From Bacillota bacterium (lineage in GTDB: Bacteria; Bacillota; Clostridia; Clostridiales; Clostridiaceae), in contig JAEZKY010000140.1 of the NCBI GenBank assembly GCA_023435985.1, positions 1-22,282 on the forward strand: DNA of 22,282 nucleotides, written 5' to 3'. Numbering within the stretch: position 1 is the stretch's first letter; each line of letters begins with the position of its first letter. Positions 1-6,556 of this stretch are shown here, piece after piece. Below the pieces are notes generated by a model that saw only the letters and a list, made by a program, of their open reading frames with translations, was not told where the DNA came from and made no database searches. Made by a program: the position numbers and the translations under genes.

Positions 1-1667
1 AGATTACTCATTTCTTCATCTATTGAAACTCCAGATACTGATGTACGATTATTTTCATAAATTTGTAGTTTAGATTCCGCATTTGAAGCATTTTCACTTG
101 CTGAACTCGCTTTTTCATCTAAACCAGTAATAATATTAGAGTATTGGTCTGATAATGTTGTTCCATTTTTAGCTGATGATGTTACATTAGTGTCCCCATC
201 TGTATAACTTACTGCTCCATTATTAGCAAAGAAGTCACTTCTTGATGCATATGTTTCTGTTGTACTGCCAAAACCAAATTTTAAATTTTTTATTTCAGAT
301 ATAGCCTTTGCTCGTGCTCCGTCATTACCACTAGTACTTGTTGAATCACAATTTAGATCTGAATAAGTAAAATCCGAATTAATTGTTATATTTTTAGCAG
401 TAATCCCTGCATCTGAAGTCGAATCAGAAGCATTAACAAAAAGAGGTTTAACATTATTAGTAGCATCATTACCTTGATCTGAACTTCCAGTTTGAATTGC
501 ATTTACTGAGTATGCAAGTGTTTGTGCAAATTCATCTAGTTGACCTTCTAACGTATCTATTTCATTTTGTACTACTTTATTTCCAGCTATTTCTCCACTA
601 CTTGGAGTAAAAATATCATTCTTAAGATCTGATACACTTCCAGCTGTTATAGTATTATTTGATGTATTTTCTGTCGCAGTTCCAACTATTGCAGTACCAT
701 TGCTATCAGCTTCTAAGATTCTATTTTCTTCCAAATTTTTTTTCATATCTGCTGCTGTCATACCACCAGCTGCTAATGTAGCTGCTGATATAGTTATTGT
801 AGCCTTTTTGCTTTCATCACCAAGCTTGTAATAACTTATTGTCAATCCTCCAGACCCATCATCCTGAACATCATTAATATAAGAAAACTTTTTACCATCA
901 GCGCCTGTTGGATCATTTGAATCTACTAATAATGTTGTCCCATCTGATGAATAAATGTCCACACCATTATTCTTTCCATCCTTTACAGTTATTCCAAACT
1001 GTGTACTTAATTGATCTATAGCAAGATCCCTTTTATCCATTAAGTCATTTGCTGTCAATCCTTTTGCAGTTATATCTTCAATATCTTCATTATAATCATT
1101 GATTTGATTCAATAAATCATTTACTGTAGTGGTATTTGTTTGTAAATTTTCTTGTAGTTTTGTCTTATTATCGTCTAATGTATTATAGCCTTCATTTATT
1201 CTTTCTGCTAATGTTTCAGCTGCTGAAATTGCTGCTGTTTTATTACTTTGCGTTTCATTTTGTTCTGTAGTTAATGTGCTAAACGCATTGTAAAAATTAC
1301 TTAATGCGTTTTTTACTCCATTACCAGACTCCGCTTCATCCAATATAGTAGCAATATTGGAAAGATATGAATTTTGTATATCAGAAAATGAGGTTGCTGT
1401 TTGCTGATCTCTTACTTGAATATCAGCAAATTTATCCCTAACTCTTTGTATTGATGTTATTTCTACACCTGTTCCTATTTGTCCTACTGAAATATCGTCA
1501 AATTTCGAATTGCCTCCTAGAGGTTCTGCAGCCGTTGCATTAGCTCTTTGTCTAGTATAACCATCTGTTTCAGAATTTGTTATATTATGAGATGTTACAT
1601 CTATATTAATCTGTTGTGCCGTTAATCCACTTCTCCCAATCGAAAGAGTATCAAATAATCCTCCCAT
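1..1667 (-). CDS. flgK: FlgK, flagellar hook-associated protein 1 (partial, 3' end outside window)
   Basis: Structural protein of the hook-filament junction, exported through the flagellar secretion system. The frame opens with ATG at 1667, with a GAAAGGTGG ribosome site just upstream, and stays open for 555 codons to the window edge. The N-terminus (FDTLSIGRSGLTAQQ, then HNITNSETDGYTRQR at about residues 27-41) is the rod/hook family signature. It is followed by a helical stretch with DKRDLAIDQLS near residues 205-215 and a long Ser/Thr/Asn/Gly-rich variable middle. The last visible residues, SVSGVSIDEEMSN, are the start of the conserved C-terminal helix, so only about 50 residues are missing. 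It lies 116 bases after flgN, its chaperone gene, and probably belongs to the flgM-flgN-flgK unit. FlgK rather than FlgL or FlgE is supported by length, both termini and the flgN neighbour. Confidence 0.95.
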   Translation of the reverse strand, partial: MGGLFDTLSIGRSGLTAQQINIDVTSHNITNSETDGYTRQRANATAAEPLGGNSKFDDISVGQIGTGVEITSIQRVRDKFADIQVRDQQTATSFSDIQNSYLSNIATILDEAESGNGVKNALSNFYNAFSTLTTEQNETQSNKTAAISAAETLAERINEGYNTLDDNKTKLQENLQTNTTTVNDLLNQINDYNEDIEDITAKGLTANDLMDKRDLAIDQLSTQFGITVKDGKNNGVDIYSSDGTTLLVDSNDPTGADGKKFSYINDVQDDGSGGLTISYYKLGDESKKATITISAATLAAGGMTAADMKKNLEENRILEADSNGTAIVGTATENTSNNTITAGSVSDLKNDIFTPSSGEIAGNKVVQNEIDTLEGQLDEFAQTLAYSVNAIQTGSSDQGNDATNNVKPLFVNASDSTSDAGITAKNITINSDFTYSDLNCDSTSTSGNDGARAKAISEIKNLKFGFGSTTETYASRSDFFANNGAVSYTDGDTNVTSSAKNGTTLSDQYSNIITGLDEKASSASENASNAESKLQIYENNRTSVSGVSIDEEMSN

Positions 1668-1783
1668 TCTTTATATCCACCTTTCTCTTTTTATTATTTT
1701 TCATTTTATAAATTTCATATTATTGCAATTTCCTTAATACTTGTTCAATGCTCCATTCAGGCAAAGTTTAATTATACTAAGCG

Positions 1784-2194
1784 TTATTTTGCCAAATTTC
1801 CATTTGAAGTATATGTCTTTATTCCTTTGTCAGGATTCATCATTGTTAACATTTTATTAGTAAATACCAGCCTTTGCTTCAATAACATTTCATTAGTTTC
1901 CTTTTGAGACATAACAGTTTTTAATGTGCCTCCAATTTTTTTATAGGCCTTTTTCAATTCAACGTTATCAGAATTTGCTACCACTTCTGAAAGTTTCCTT
2001 TCACCTAATAGCTGTCTTCTTTGTAACTCTTCTTTTGCAATTTCTTTGCTGACTCCAATAAGCTTATCAACTAATCCTTCTAGACCAAACAAATCCTTTT
2101 TTATTACCATATCACTTTGTACTTTTAACAGCTCAAAAAGTTTCTGTAAATCTTTTTCTTGATCTATCATTAACTTAATAAGTTCATCTATCAT
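1784..2194 (-). CDS. flgN: FlgN, export chaperone for hook-associated proteins
   Basis: Small cytosolic chaperone of 136 residues, the usual FlgN size. It is predicted to be almost wholly helical and rich in Lys, Glu and Leu, and ends in the TYTSNGNLAK-type tail seen in Firmicute FlgN proteins. The family binds the C-terminal helices of FlgK and FlgL and carries them to the export gate. Its place between flgM and flgK fits this. The ribosome site AAGGAGGA is made from the last codons of flgM (Lys-Glu-Asp-Lys-Ser-stop), and the genes are one base apart, so translation is probably coupled. The call rests on size, helical character, tail motif and context; the family diverges strongly in sequence. 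Confidence 0.85.
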   Translation of the reverse strand: MIDELIKLMIDQEKDLQKLFELLKVQSDMVIKKDLFGLEGLVDKLIGVSKEIAKEELQRRQLLGERKLSEVVANSDNVELKKAYKKIGGTLKTVMSQKETNEMLLKQRLVFTNKMLTMMNPDKGIKTYTSNGNLAK

Positions 2195-2195
2195 G

Positions 2196-2471
2196 TTATG
2201 ACTTATCCTCCTTCATGATATTTATCATGCTCTTTGCAGTTAATTTTGCATCAACATTATATGTTCCGCTTTCAATTTTACTTTTTATTTCAGCTATTTT
2301 TTCTGCATTGTTTTTGCCTGCATTAATAGAATATTCATTAAGATTTTTTCCTACCGATGATATTTCTATTGTGTCTGAATTCTTAACTGCATTCACTTTG
2401 CCTGCACATCCACTACGGTTTGAACTATACGCATTTATATATGTTAAGCGATTAATTCCATTTACACTCAT
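2196..2471 (-). CDS. flgM: FlgM, anti-sigma-D (anti-sigma-28) factor
   Basis: Anti-sigma factor that holds sigma-D until the hook is finished and is then exported. With the start chosen here it has 91 residues, typical of the family. The N-terminal half is Asn/Ser-rich and probably disordered. The C-terminal half (NAEKIAEIKSKIESGTYNVD, then AKSMINIMKED) is the sigma-binding helical region, with the family's I-x-x-G-x-Y-x-V-D pattern. An in-frame ATG lies 15 bases upstream at 2486, but the only good ribosome site (GGAGG, 2484-2480) lies inside that extension and eight bases before the ATG at 2471, so the later start is preferred. A candidate sigma-D promoter precedes the gene, giving a negative feedback loop. 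flgN follows at once. Confidence 0.92.
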   Translation of the reverse strand: MSVNGINRLTYINAYSSNRSGCAGKVNAVKNSDTIEISSVGKNLNEYSINAGKNNAEKIAEIKSKIESGTYNVDAKLTAKSMINIMKEDKS

Positions 2472-2479
2472 ATTTTGAT

Positions 2480-2484
2480 CCTCC
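2480..2484 (-). promoter_or_regulatory. Ribosome binding site that fixes the flgM start
   Basis: GGAGG eight bases before the ATG at 2471. The upstream ATG at 2486 overlaps this site and has only A/T-rich sequence before it, so it is unlikely to be used. Confidence 0.8.
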
Positions 2485-2505
2485 ATATTTTTGCTTGTTA
2501 TTTTA

Positions 2506-2532
2506 TTATCGTATACTACTTAATTAAGTTTA
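2506..2532 (-). promoter_or_regulatory. Candidate sigma-D (sigma-28) promoter of flgM-flgN-flgK
   Basis: Reading the minus strand: TAAA (2532-2529), a 15-base spacer, then TACGATAA (2513-2506). The Bacillus sigma-D consensus is TAAA, 14-16 bases, GCCGATAT. The -35 and the CGATA core match exactly and the spacing is right. Transcription would begin near 2500, about 30 bases before the flgM ATG. The match fits flgM being a late flagellar gene. Confidence 0.75.
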
Positions 2533-2536
2533 CACC

Positions 2537-2588
2537 TTTTTCTAATAAAAAAATGGCAATATCACTGCCTGCTTTATTATTAGAAAAA
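2537..2588 (-). repeat. Nested inverted repeat, possible second terminator behind fliY
   Basis: A 12-base perfect inverted repeat (2537-2548 with 2577-2588, TTTTTCTAATAA/TTATTAGAAAAA) encloses a small GGCA/TGCC hairpin (2555-2558 with 2566-2569). On the minus strand the inner hairpin is followed by ATTTTTTT, so it may act as a backup terminator after the stronger one at 2592-2628. It lies just upstream of the flgM -35 box and could instead shield that promoter from read-through. Confidence 0.5.
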
Positions 2589-2591
2589 AAT

Positions 2592-2628
2592 AAAAAGCAT
2601 TTTCTTTAATCTATAGAAAATGCTTTTT
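2592..2628 (-). terminator. Rho-independent terminator of the che/fli operon
   Basis: Perfect 14-base stem AAAAAGCATTTTCT/AGAAAATGCTTTTT with a 9-base loop. On the minus strand it is followed by a nearly unbroken T run. It sits 33 bases after the fliY stop and before the flgM promoter, separating the two transcription units. The A/T symmetry would also let it work on the other strand. Confidence 0.9.
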
Positions 2629-2660
2629 ATATACAAATAAAACTCTATTTTGTATGTCTT

Positions 2661-3863
2661 TTATTTTAATCTCTTTATTCTTTCCACACTGCTTACTATA
2701 TTAGTTATTCTTATTCCAAAGTTTTCGTCAACAACAACAACTTCTCCAAGTGCTATCTGTTTCCCATTAACTAATATTTCAACAGGTTCTTCTGCAAGTT
2801 TATCAAGCTCTATTAACGAACCGGTTCCTAAATTCAAGATATCTTGAATACTCTTTTTAGTTCTGCCTAAAACTACAGATATATCTAGAGGAACATCTAA
2901 TATTAAATCTATATTTTTTATTGGCGGAACATTCCCTTGAGGCGTCAATGGTTCAAATGCTGCCGAATGAACTTCTACCGGCTGCTCCATTCTTTGCATC
3001 GGAGCCTCATATTGCGACTCATAACCATAACTAGGCTGCGGTTCCATAGTTGCTGTGCTATTAACTGGCTGCTCACTTATACCCTTACTCATAATATTCT
3101 CTCCCTTTGCAGCTTCTGTACTTTCTGTCTTAGCTGCTTTCTCACTACTTTCTTCCCCAGTCATTATTGAAACAATATTCCTAGCTGTCTCTATTGGAAA
3201 TATTTGCATTATATTACTATCTACTATGTCACCAATAGTCATTTTAAATGATACCCTTACTATTGGCTGATCTTCTGGTATTGCATCTGATATCGGCATA
3301 GTACCATCCGTAACCACTTTTGATGTAGGCGGTGATATATCTACCTTTCTTCCAAACATAGTAGCCATAGATGTAGCTGCTGAACCTATCATTTGATTCA
3401 TCGCTTCTGATACTGCACTTATTTCTATTTCTGATAGTTCATGAGATTCTGGAACATTTCCATCGCCACCCATCATAAGATTAGATATAACTAATCCATC
3501 TGCGATTTTTACAATTAAAATATTCCTTCCTATTATACCTGAAACATATTCAATATCTAAAACTATATTCGGAGTTGCAAATCCTTCTTTTATTTCTCTT
3601 AGAGTTGTAATACTTACTACTGGTGTAGTTATATTTACTTGCTGATTTATAAGTTGATACAGCGCTGTTGAAGCTGACCCCATAGAAATATTTCCAATCT
3701 CACCAAGTAAATCCTTATCTAACTCTGTTATAGCATTAACATCTAATTCTGGTTTGCTTTCATTAGATGCCGTGTCACTACTTCCAGTAGATGCTGACGT
3801 ATCTTCTCCTGCTAATAATGCATTTATCTCTTCTTGTGACAAAAAGTTATTACTCATACCCAT
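2661..3863 (-). CDS. fliY: FliY, flagellar switch protein and CheY-P phosphatase
   Basis: C-ring protein of Firmicutes, 400 residues (B. subtilis FliY is about 380). Three parts are visible. A FliM-like peptide, LSQEEINALL (residues 8-17), would bind CheY-P. A CheC-type phosphatase domain (about 40-235) has two active sites of the E-x-x-N form: Glu55/Asn58 in LGEIGNISMG and Glu153/Asn156 in SEAMNQMIG. After a Gln/Pro/Met-rich linker comes a FliN/SpoA domain (about 318-400, from DLILDVPLDISVVLGRTKKS). It overlaps fliM by 14 bases; the ATG at 3863 follows AAGGAAG at good spacing, while the ATG at 3857 is too far away. It is the last gene of the operon. Both phosphatase sites look intact, so it should remove phosphate from CheY-P at the motor, alongside CheC. 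Confidence 0.95.
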   Translation of the reverse strand: MGMSNNFLSQEEINALLAGEDTSASTGSSDTASNESKPELDVNAITELDKDLLGEIGNISMGSASTALYQLINQQVNITTPVVSITTLREIKEGFATPNIVLDIEYVSGIIGRNILIVKIADGLVISNLMMGGDGNVPESHELSEIEISAVSEAMNQMIGSAATSMATMFGRKVDISPPTSKVVTDGTMPISDAIPEDQPIVRVSFKMTIGDIVDSNIMQIFPIETARNIVSIMTGEESSEKAAKTESTEAAKGENIMSKGISEQPVNSTATMEPQPSYGYESQYEAPMQRMEQPVEVHSAAFEPLTPQGNVPPIKNIDLILDVPLDISVVLGRTKKSIQDILNLGTGSLIELDKLAEEPVEILVNGKQIALGEVVVVDENFGIRITNIVSSVERIKRLK

Positions 3864-4845
3864 TCACTTCCTTATCTGCTATATCTAAAATCATAACACC
3901 TATATTTTTACCTGTTACACCAGGTTTTGCATAATAGCACTCTTCATTTCCTACATATACTCTTATTGGGGATGAACTCTTTGTATCAAGTTTTATTACA
4001 TCACCTACAGTTAGTCTTAAGAAGTCATCTACCGTTAAATTGGTTCTTCCTAATTCAGCCACAACATCTAGATCTACTTTATTAATACCCTTTTCTAATT
4101 TTTCCCTTGATTCAGCCATTAAAGCTTCATCATCATTCCTAAATGCATATTGTACTACTAATCTGTCTAATATCTTTTCTATGCTTAAATATGGAATACA
4201 CATATTTACAAAAGTACTACGCTTATTCATCTCAACTGAAAATGTAATCAAAGCTACTGGATCATTAGGCGCTAAAGTTTGATTTACTGCTGGATTTGTT
4301 TCAATTGCTTCAACTTCCGGCTCAACCTCTAAAATGCTGTCCCAAGCTAACTTTAAGTTATTTATCATTCCAGATGTAATCTGCTTCATTATGTTTTTGT
4401 CAATATCCGTAAATTCCTTTGTTTCAATTTTCCTATCCCCTTTTCCTCCAAGCAATACATCTATTACCTGAAGAGAAAATTGAGGATTAGTCTCAAGCAT
4501 AATTGTCCCCGCAAGTGGCGGCATTTTAAATATTGTCATAATAGTAGGGTTTTGAACAGAGTGAATAAATTCCTCGTATGTAATCTGCTCTACAGTTTCT
4601 ATCTTTACTTTTACATTTTGTCTTGTTTGACCAGTTAAGTAATTAGAAATAATTCTCGCATAATTATCATGAATAAGTTCAAGAGTCCTTATATGTTCTT
4701 TCGAGAATTTTTGAGGACTTCTAAAGTCATAAAGTTTAATTTTATGTTTCTCATCCTCTTTACCAACTTCTTCTGATTCTAACTCACCTGTAGACAGGGC
4801 GGATAACAAGGCATCTATTTCACTTTGTGATAAGACATCTGCCAT
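3850..4845 (-). CDS. fliM: FliM, flagellar motor switch protein
   Basis: Central C-ring protein of 331 residues, full length. The N-terminal EIDALLSALSTGELE segment (from residue 9) is the CheY-P docking peptide, preceded by LSQS. The middle domain (about 45-240) contains the FliM signatures DFRSPQKFSKEH, LIHDNYARIISNYL and LLGGKG. The C-terminal SpoA/FliN-like domain starts near residue 255 (VDLDVVAELGRTNLTVDDFL). The middle domain is a CheC relative without phosphatase residues, as in other FliM proteins. GAGGGAG precedes the ATG. The 3' end overlaps fliY by 14 bases, so the two switch subunits are likely made in a fixed ratio. Confidence 0.96.
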   Translation of the reverse strand: MADVLSQSEIDALLSALSTGELESEEVGKEDEKHKIKLYDFRSPQKFSKEHIRTLELIHDNYARIISNYLTGQTRQNVKVKIETVEQITYEEFIHSVQNPTIMTIFKMPPLAGTIMLETNPQFSLQVIDVLLGGKGDRKIETKEFTDIDKNIMKQITSGMINNLKLAWDSILEVEPEVEAIETNPAVNQTLAPNDPVALITFSVEMNKRSTFVNMCIPYLSIEKILDRLVVQYAFRNDDEALMAESREKLEKGINKVDLDVVAELGRTNLTVDDFLRLTVGDVIKLDTKSSSPIRVYVGNEECYYAKPGVTGKNIGVMILDIADKEVNGYE

Positions 4846-4867
4846 ATTTCTCCCTCATTTCAATAAA

Positions 4868-5269
4868 TTAATTTAATAACTTGTCAATATCTATTATTGT
4901 TAGAAGTTTTTCATCATAATTTAATATACCCTTTATGTACTGTTGAACTTTATTAGCATCTTTATCTACTTTTTGTATATTTTTTTCGTCTATATCTAAA
5001 ACTTCTTCTACTTCATCTACTGATATTCCTATTTCTTCATCTTCTACTGTTAATATAATTATGTTATTTTGCTGTTCTCCTGGAGTGACCTCTAATAACA
5101 GATTTATATCAACAAGAGATTTAATGCTTCCACGTAAATTAATTAACCCTTTAATATAACTTGGAGCTTTAGGAACCTTTGTAATCCCCATAGTATCATT
5201 GATGCTTTGGACTCTTTCTGTCTCTACTGCAAAATGTTCTTCCCCTAATTTAAATACTACTATTTGCAT
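4868..5269 (-). CDS. cheW: CheW, receptor-kinase coupling protein (copy nearer fliM)
   Basis: Single CheW-like SH3-type domain of 133 residues, beginning MQIVVFKLGEEHFAVE. It bridges chemoreceptors to the kinase CheA. It has the conserved KGLINLRGS turn, whose Arg corresponds to the receptor-contact Arg62 of E. coli CheW, followed by the DEVEEVLDI region and the ILNYDEKLLTIIDIDKLL C-terminal strands. The frame could extend 15 codons further upstream, but AAAGGAGGG lies six bases before the ATG at 5269, and the extension runs into a non-coding repeat element, so the shorter start is used. It lies between that element and fliM. A second, divergent CheW is encoded at 11028-11477. Confidence 0.94.
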   Translation of the reverse strand: MQIVVFKLGEEHFAVETERVQSINDTMGITKVPKAPSYIKGLINLRGSIKSLVDINLLLEVTPGEQQNNIIILTVEDEEIGISVDEVEEVLDIDEKNIQKVDKDANKVQQYIKGILNYDEKLLTIIDIDKLLN

Positions 5270-5275
5270 ACTTAA

Positions 5276-5284
5276 CCCTCCTTT
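5276..5284 (-). promoter_or_regulatory. Ribosome binding site that fixes the cheW(1) start
   Basis: AAAGGAGGG six bases before the ATG at 5269. The upstream in-frame ATG at 5314 lies within repeat sequence and has no comparable site. Confidence 0.8.
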
Positions 5285-5292
5285 ACACTTAA

Positions 5293-5439
5293 TACAATTT
5301 ACAATTGACGACATACAATTAATGCCATTTACTGGTACCCTGTGGGCAATTAAGGCAGAAAGACATAGACTTTCTTATTTATATTCCAAAAAAACTTCAG
5401 GCTTTTCCCTTCATTGTTCATTGTCAACTGTTAATTGAA
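5293..5439. repeat. Intergenic element with heptad-repeat inverted ends (element A)
   Basis: About 147 bases fill the cheY-cheW spacer. The ends 5293-5324 and 5408-5439 are inverted copies matching at 23 of 32 positions. Each end is a run of degenerate 7-base units; read on the minus strand from 5437 these are CAATTAA, CAGTTGA, CAATGAA, CAATGAA. The core holds CTGTGGGC (5340-5347), a GAAAG/CTTTC hairpin near 5360-5375 and, on the minus strand, TGAAGGGAAAAGCC at the junction with the right end. It contains no gene. The organisation suggests a small non-autonomous repeat family; only a genome-wide search would show copies. It shares CTGTGGGC and the TGAAG-NNN-AAAGCC junction with the element at 21717-21827. 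Confidence 0.65.
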
Positions 5440-5442
5440 TGA

Positions 5443-5802
5443 TTATCCTACAACTTTCTTTATAGCTTCTAAAACCCTATCAGCTTGGAATGGCTTTACT
5501 ATAAAATCTTTAGCTCCTGCTCTTATAGCGTCCATAACCATTGATTGTTGTCCCATTGCTGAACACATAATTACCTTAGCTTCTGGATCAAACGCTTTTA
5601 TTTGTTTAACTGCTTCAATCCCATCCATATCAGGCATTGTTATATCCATTGTAACAACATCCGGTTTTTCCTTCTTGTAAAGATCCACTGCAACTATTCC
5701 GTTGTTTGCTTCTCCTACAATCTCAAAATCATTCTTTTCTAAAATATCCTTTATCATCATTCTCATAAATGCCGCATCGTCTACGATTAAAACTTTAGCC
5801 AT
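5443..5802 (-). CDS. cheY: CheY, chemotaxis response regulator
   Basis: Stand-alone receiver domain of 119 residues. All catalytic residues are present: the acidic pair Asp8/Asp9, the phosphoacceptor Asp53 in VTMDITMPDMDG, Ser81 in IMCSAMG and Lys103 in FIVKPFQ. CheA phosphorylates it; CheY-P binds FliM and FliY and changes motor rotation, and CheC and FliY dephosphorylate it. A GGAGGG site precedes the ATG. It begins 18 bases after cheC. Downstream, before cheW, sits the heptad repeat element, the longest gap in the operon. Confidence 0.96.
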   Translation of the reverse strand: MAKVLIVDDAAFMRMMIKDILEKNDFEIVGEANNGIVAVDLYKKEKPDVVTMDITMPDMDGIEAVKQIKAFDPEAKVIMCSAMGQQSMVMDAIRAGAKDFIVKPFQADRVLEAIKKVVG

Positions 5803-5820
5803 ATACTTTTCCCTCCAAAA

Positions 5821-6420
5821 TTAATTTATTCCTATAGATTTCAATATTTTTTCTAATGATCCCGGCATAGGGATGTAATAAAAATGTCCTCCTATATTTT
5901 CTTCAGTATCATCCAAAAATACAGTTTCGATATCTAATATATATTCATCATATTGATTAGATTCAATAAATGTTGTTGTTAGTATTGCACCTAACATATC
6001 ATACGAAGTAGCTGGTACTGATGGTGCGATAGCTAGATTAGTTAACTGTGCTATCGAATTCATATACGATGCTGATATTATATTTGCTATCTCGCATAAT
6101 ACAGAACCACCCATTTCACTTTCTGGCGACTGCTTGCTTCCAACTAATTTCATTATTATATTTTCAGCTGTTGCTTTTTCAAATACTAAGAGGATATTTC
6201 CTGCAATATCTCCAAGCACCCTTACAACTGTACCAGCAACTTCGCACTCTCCATTTTCTTCAACAATATCTTCTAATCTTACCACATTTACTGCTGGCAC
6301 TGTCATATCTACTTTTTTCCCTATCATCATGGAAAGAGCAGTTGCTGCATTTCCTGCACCTATGTTAGAGACCTCTTTAAGTGCATCTAATTGTAAAGCG
6401 CTTAAATTAGAATACTCCAC
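5821..6420 (-). CDS. cheC: CheC, CheY-P phosphatase
   Basis: Protein of 199 residues made of two pseudo-symmetric CheC halves. Both active-site pairs are visible: Glu16/Asn19 in LKEVSNIGAGNAATALS and Glu110/Asn113 in LCEIANIISASYMNS. The family hydrolyses CheY-P, is stimulated by CheD, and in turn sequesters CheD from receptors. The cheD gene is in the same operon. The start is GTG at 6420, with AAGGAGGG at good spacing; MEYSNLSALQ is the natural N-terminus. About 136 bases separate it from cheA upstream, with no gene and no clear signal in the gap. Confidence 0.95.
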   Translation of the reverse strand: MEYSNLSALQLDALKEVSNIGAGNAATALSMMIGKKVDMTVPAVNVVRLEDIVEENGECEVAGTVVRVLGDIAGNILLVFEKATAENIIMKLVGSKQSPESEMGGSVLCEIANIISASYMNSIAQLTNLAIAPSVPATSYDMLGAILTTTFIESNQYDEYILDIETVFLDDTEENIGGHFYYIPMPGSLEKILKSIGIN

Positions 6421-6556
6421 TTATAACCCTCCTTCAAAATTTGTCCCATATCTTTTACTTTAATTTTTTCAAATGCATATTTAAAATTAAAGCTGGCAGC
6501 ATAACTTTAAATAAGTTCAACTAAGTTAAGTAGTATCCCGCTTAAAAAAGTTTACC

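Noticed and set aside
1760..1793. GGCAAA/TTTGCC pairing at the end of flgN, considered as a terminator
   Set aside because: Only six pairs with a 22-base loop, overlapping the coding end and without a T run; flgK is expected to be co-transcribed.
5270..5314. Fifteen-codon N-terminal extension of cheW(1)
   Set aside because: It falls in the edge of the repeat element, and the strong ribosome site lies inside it, directly before the later ATG.
6421..6556. Spacer between cheA and cheC considered for an internal promoter or small gene
   Set aside because: No convincing -35/-10 pair, no sigma-D core and no frame with a ribosome site other than that of cheC.
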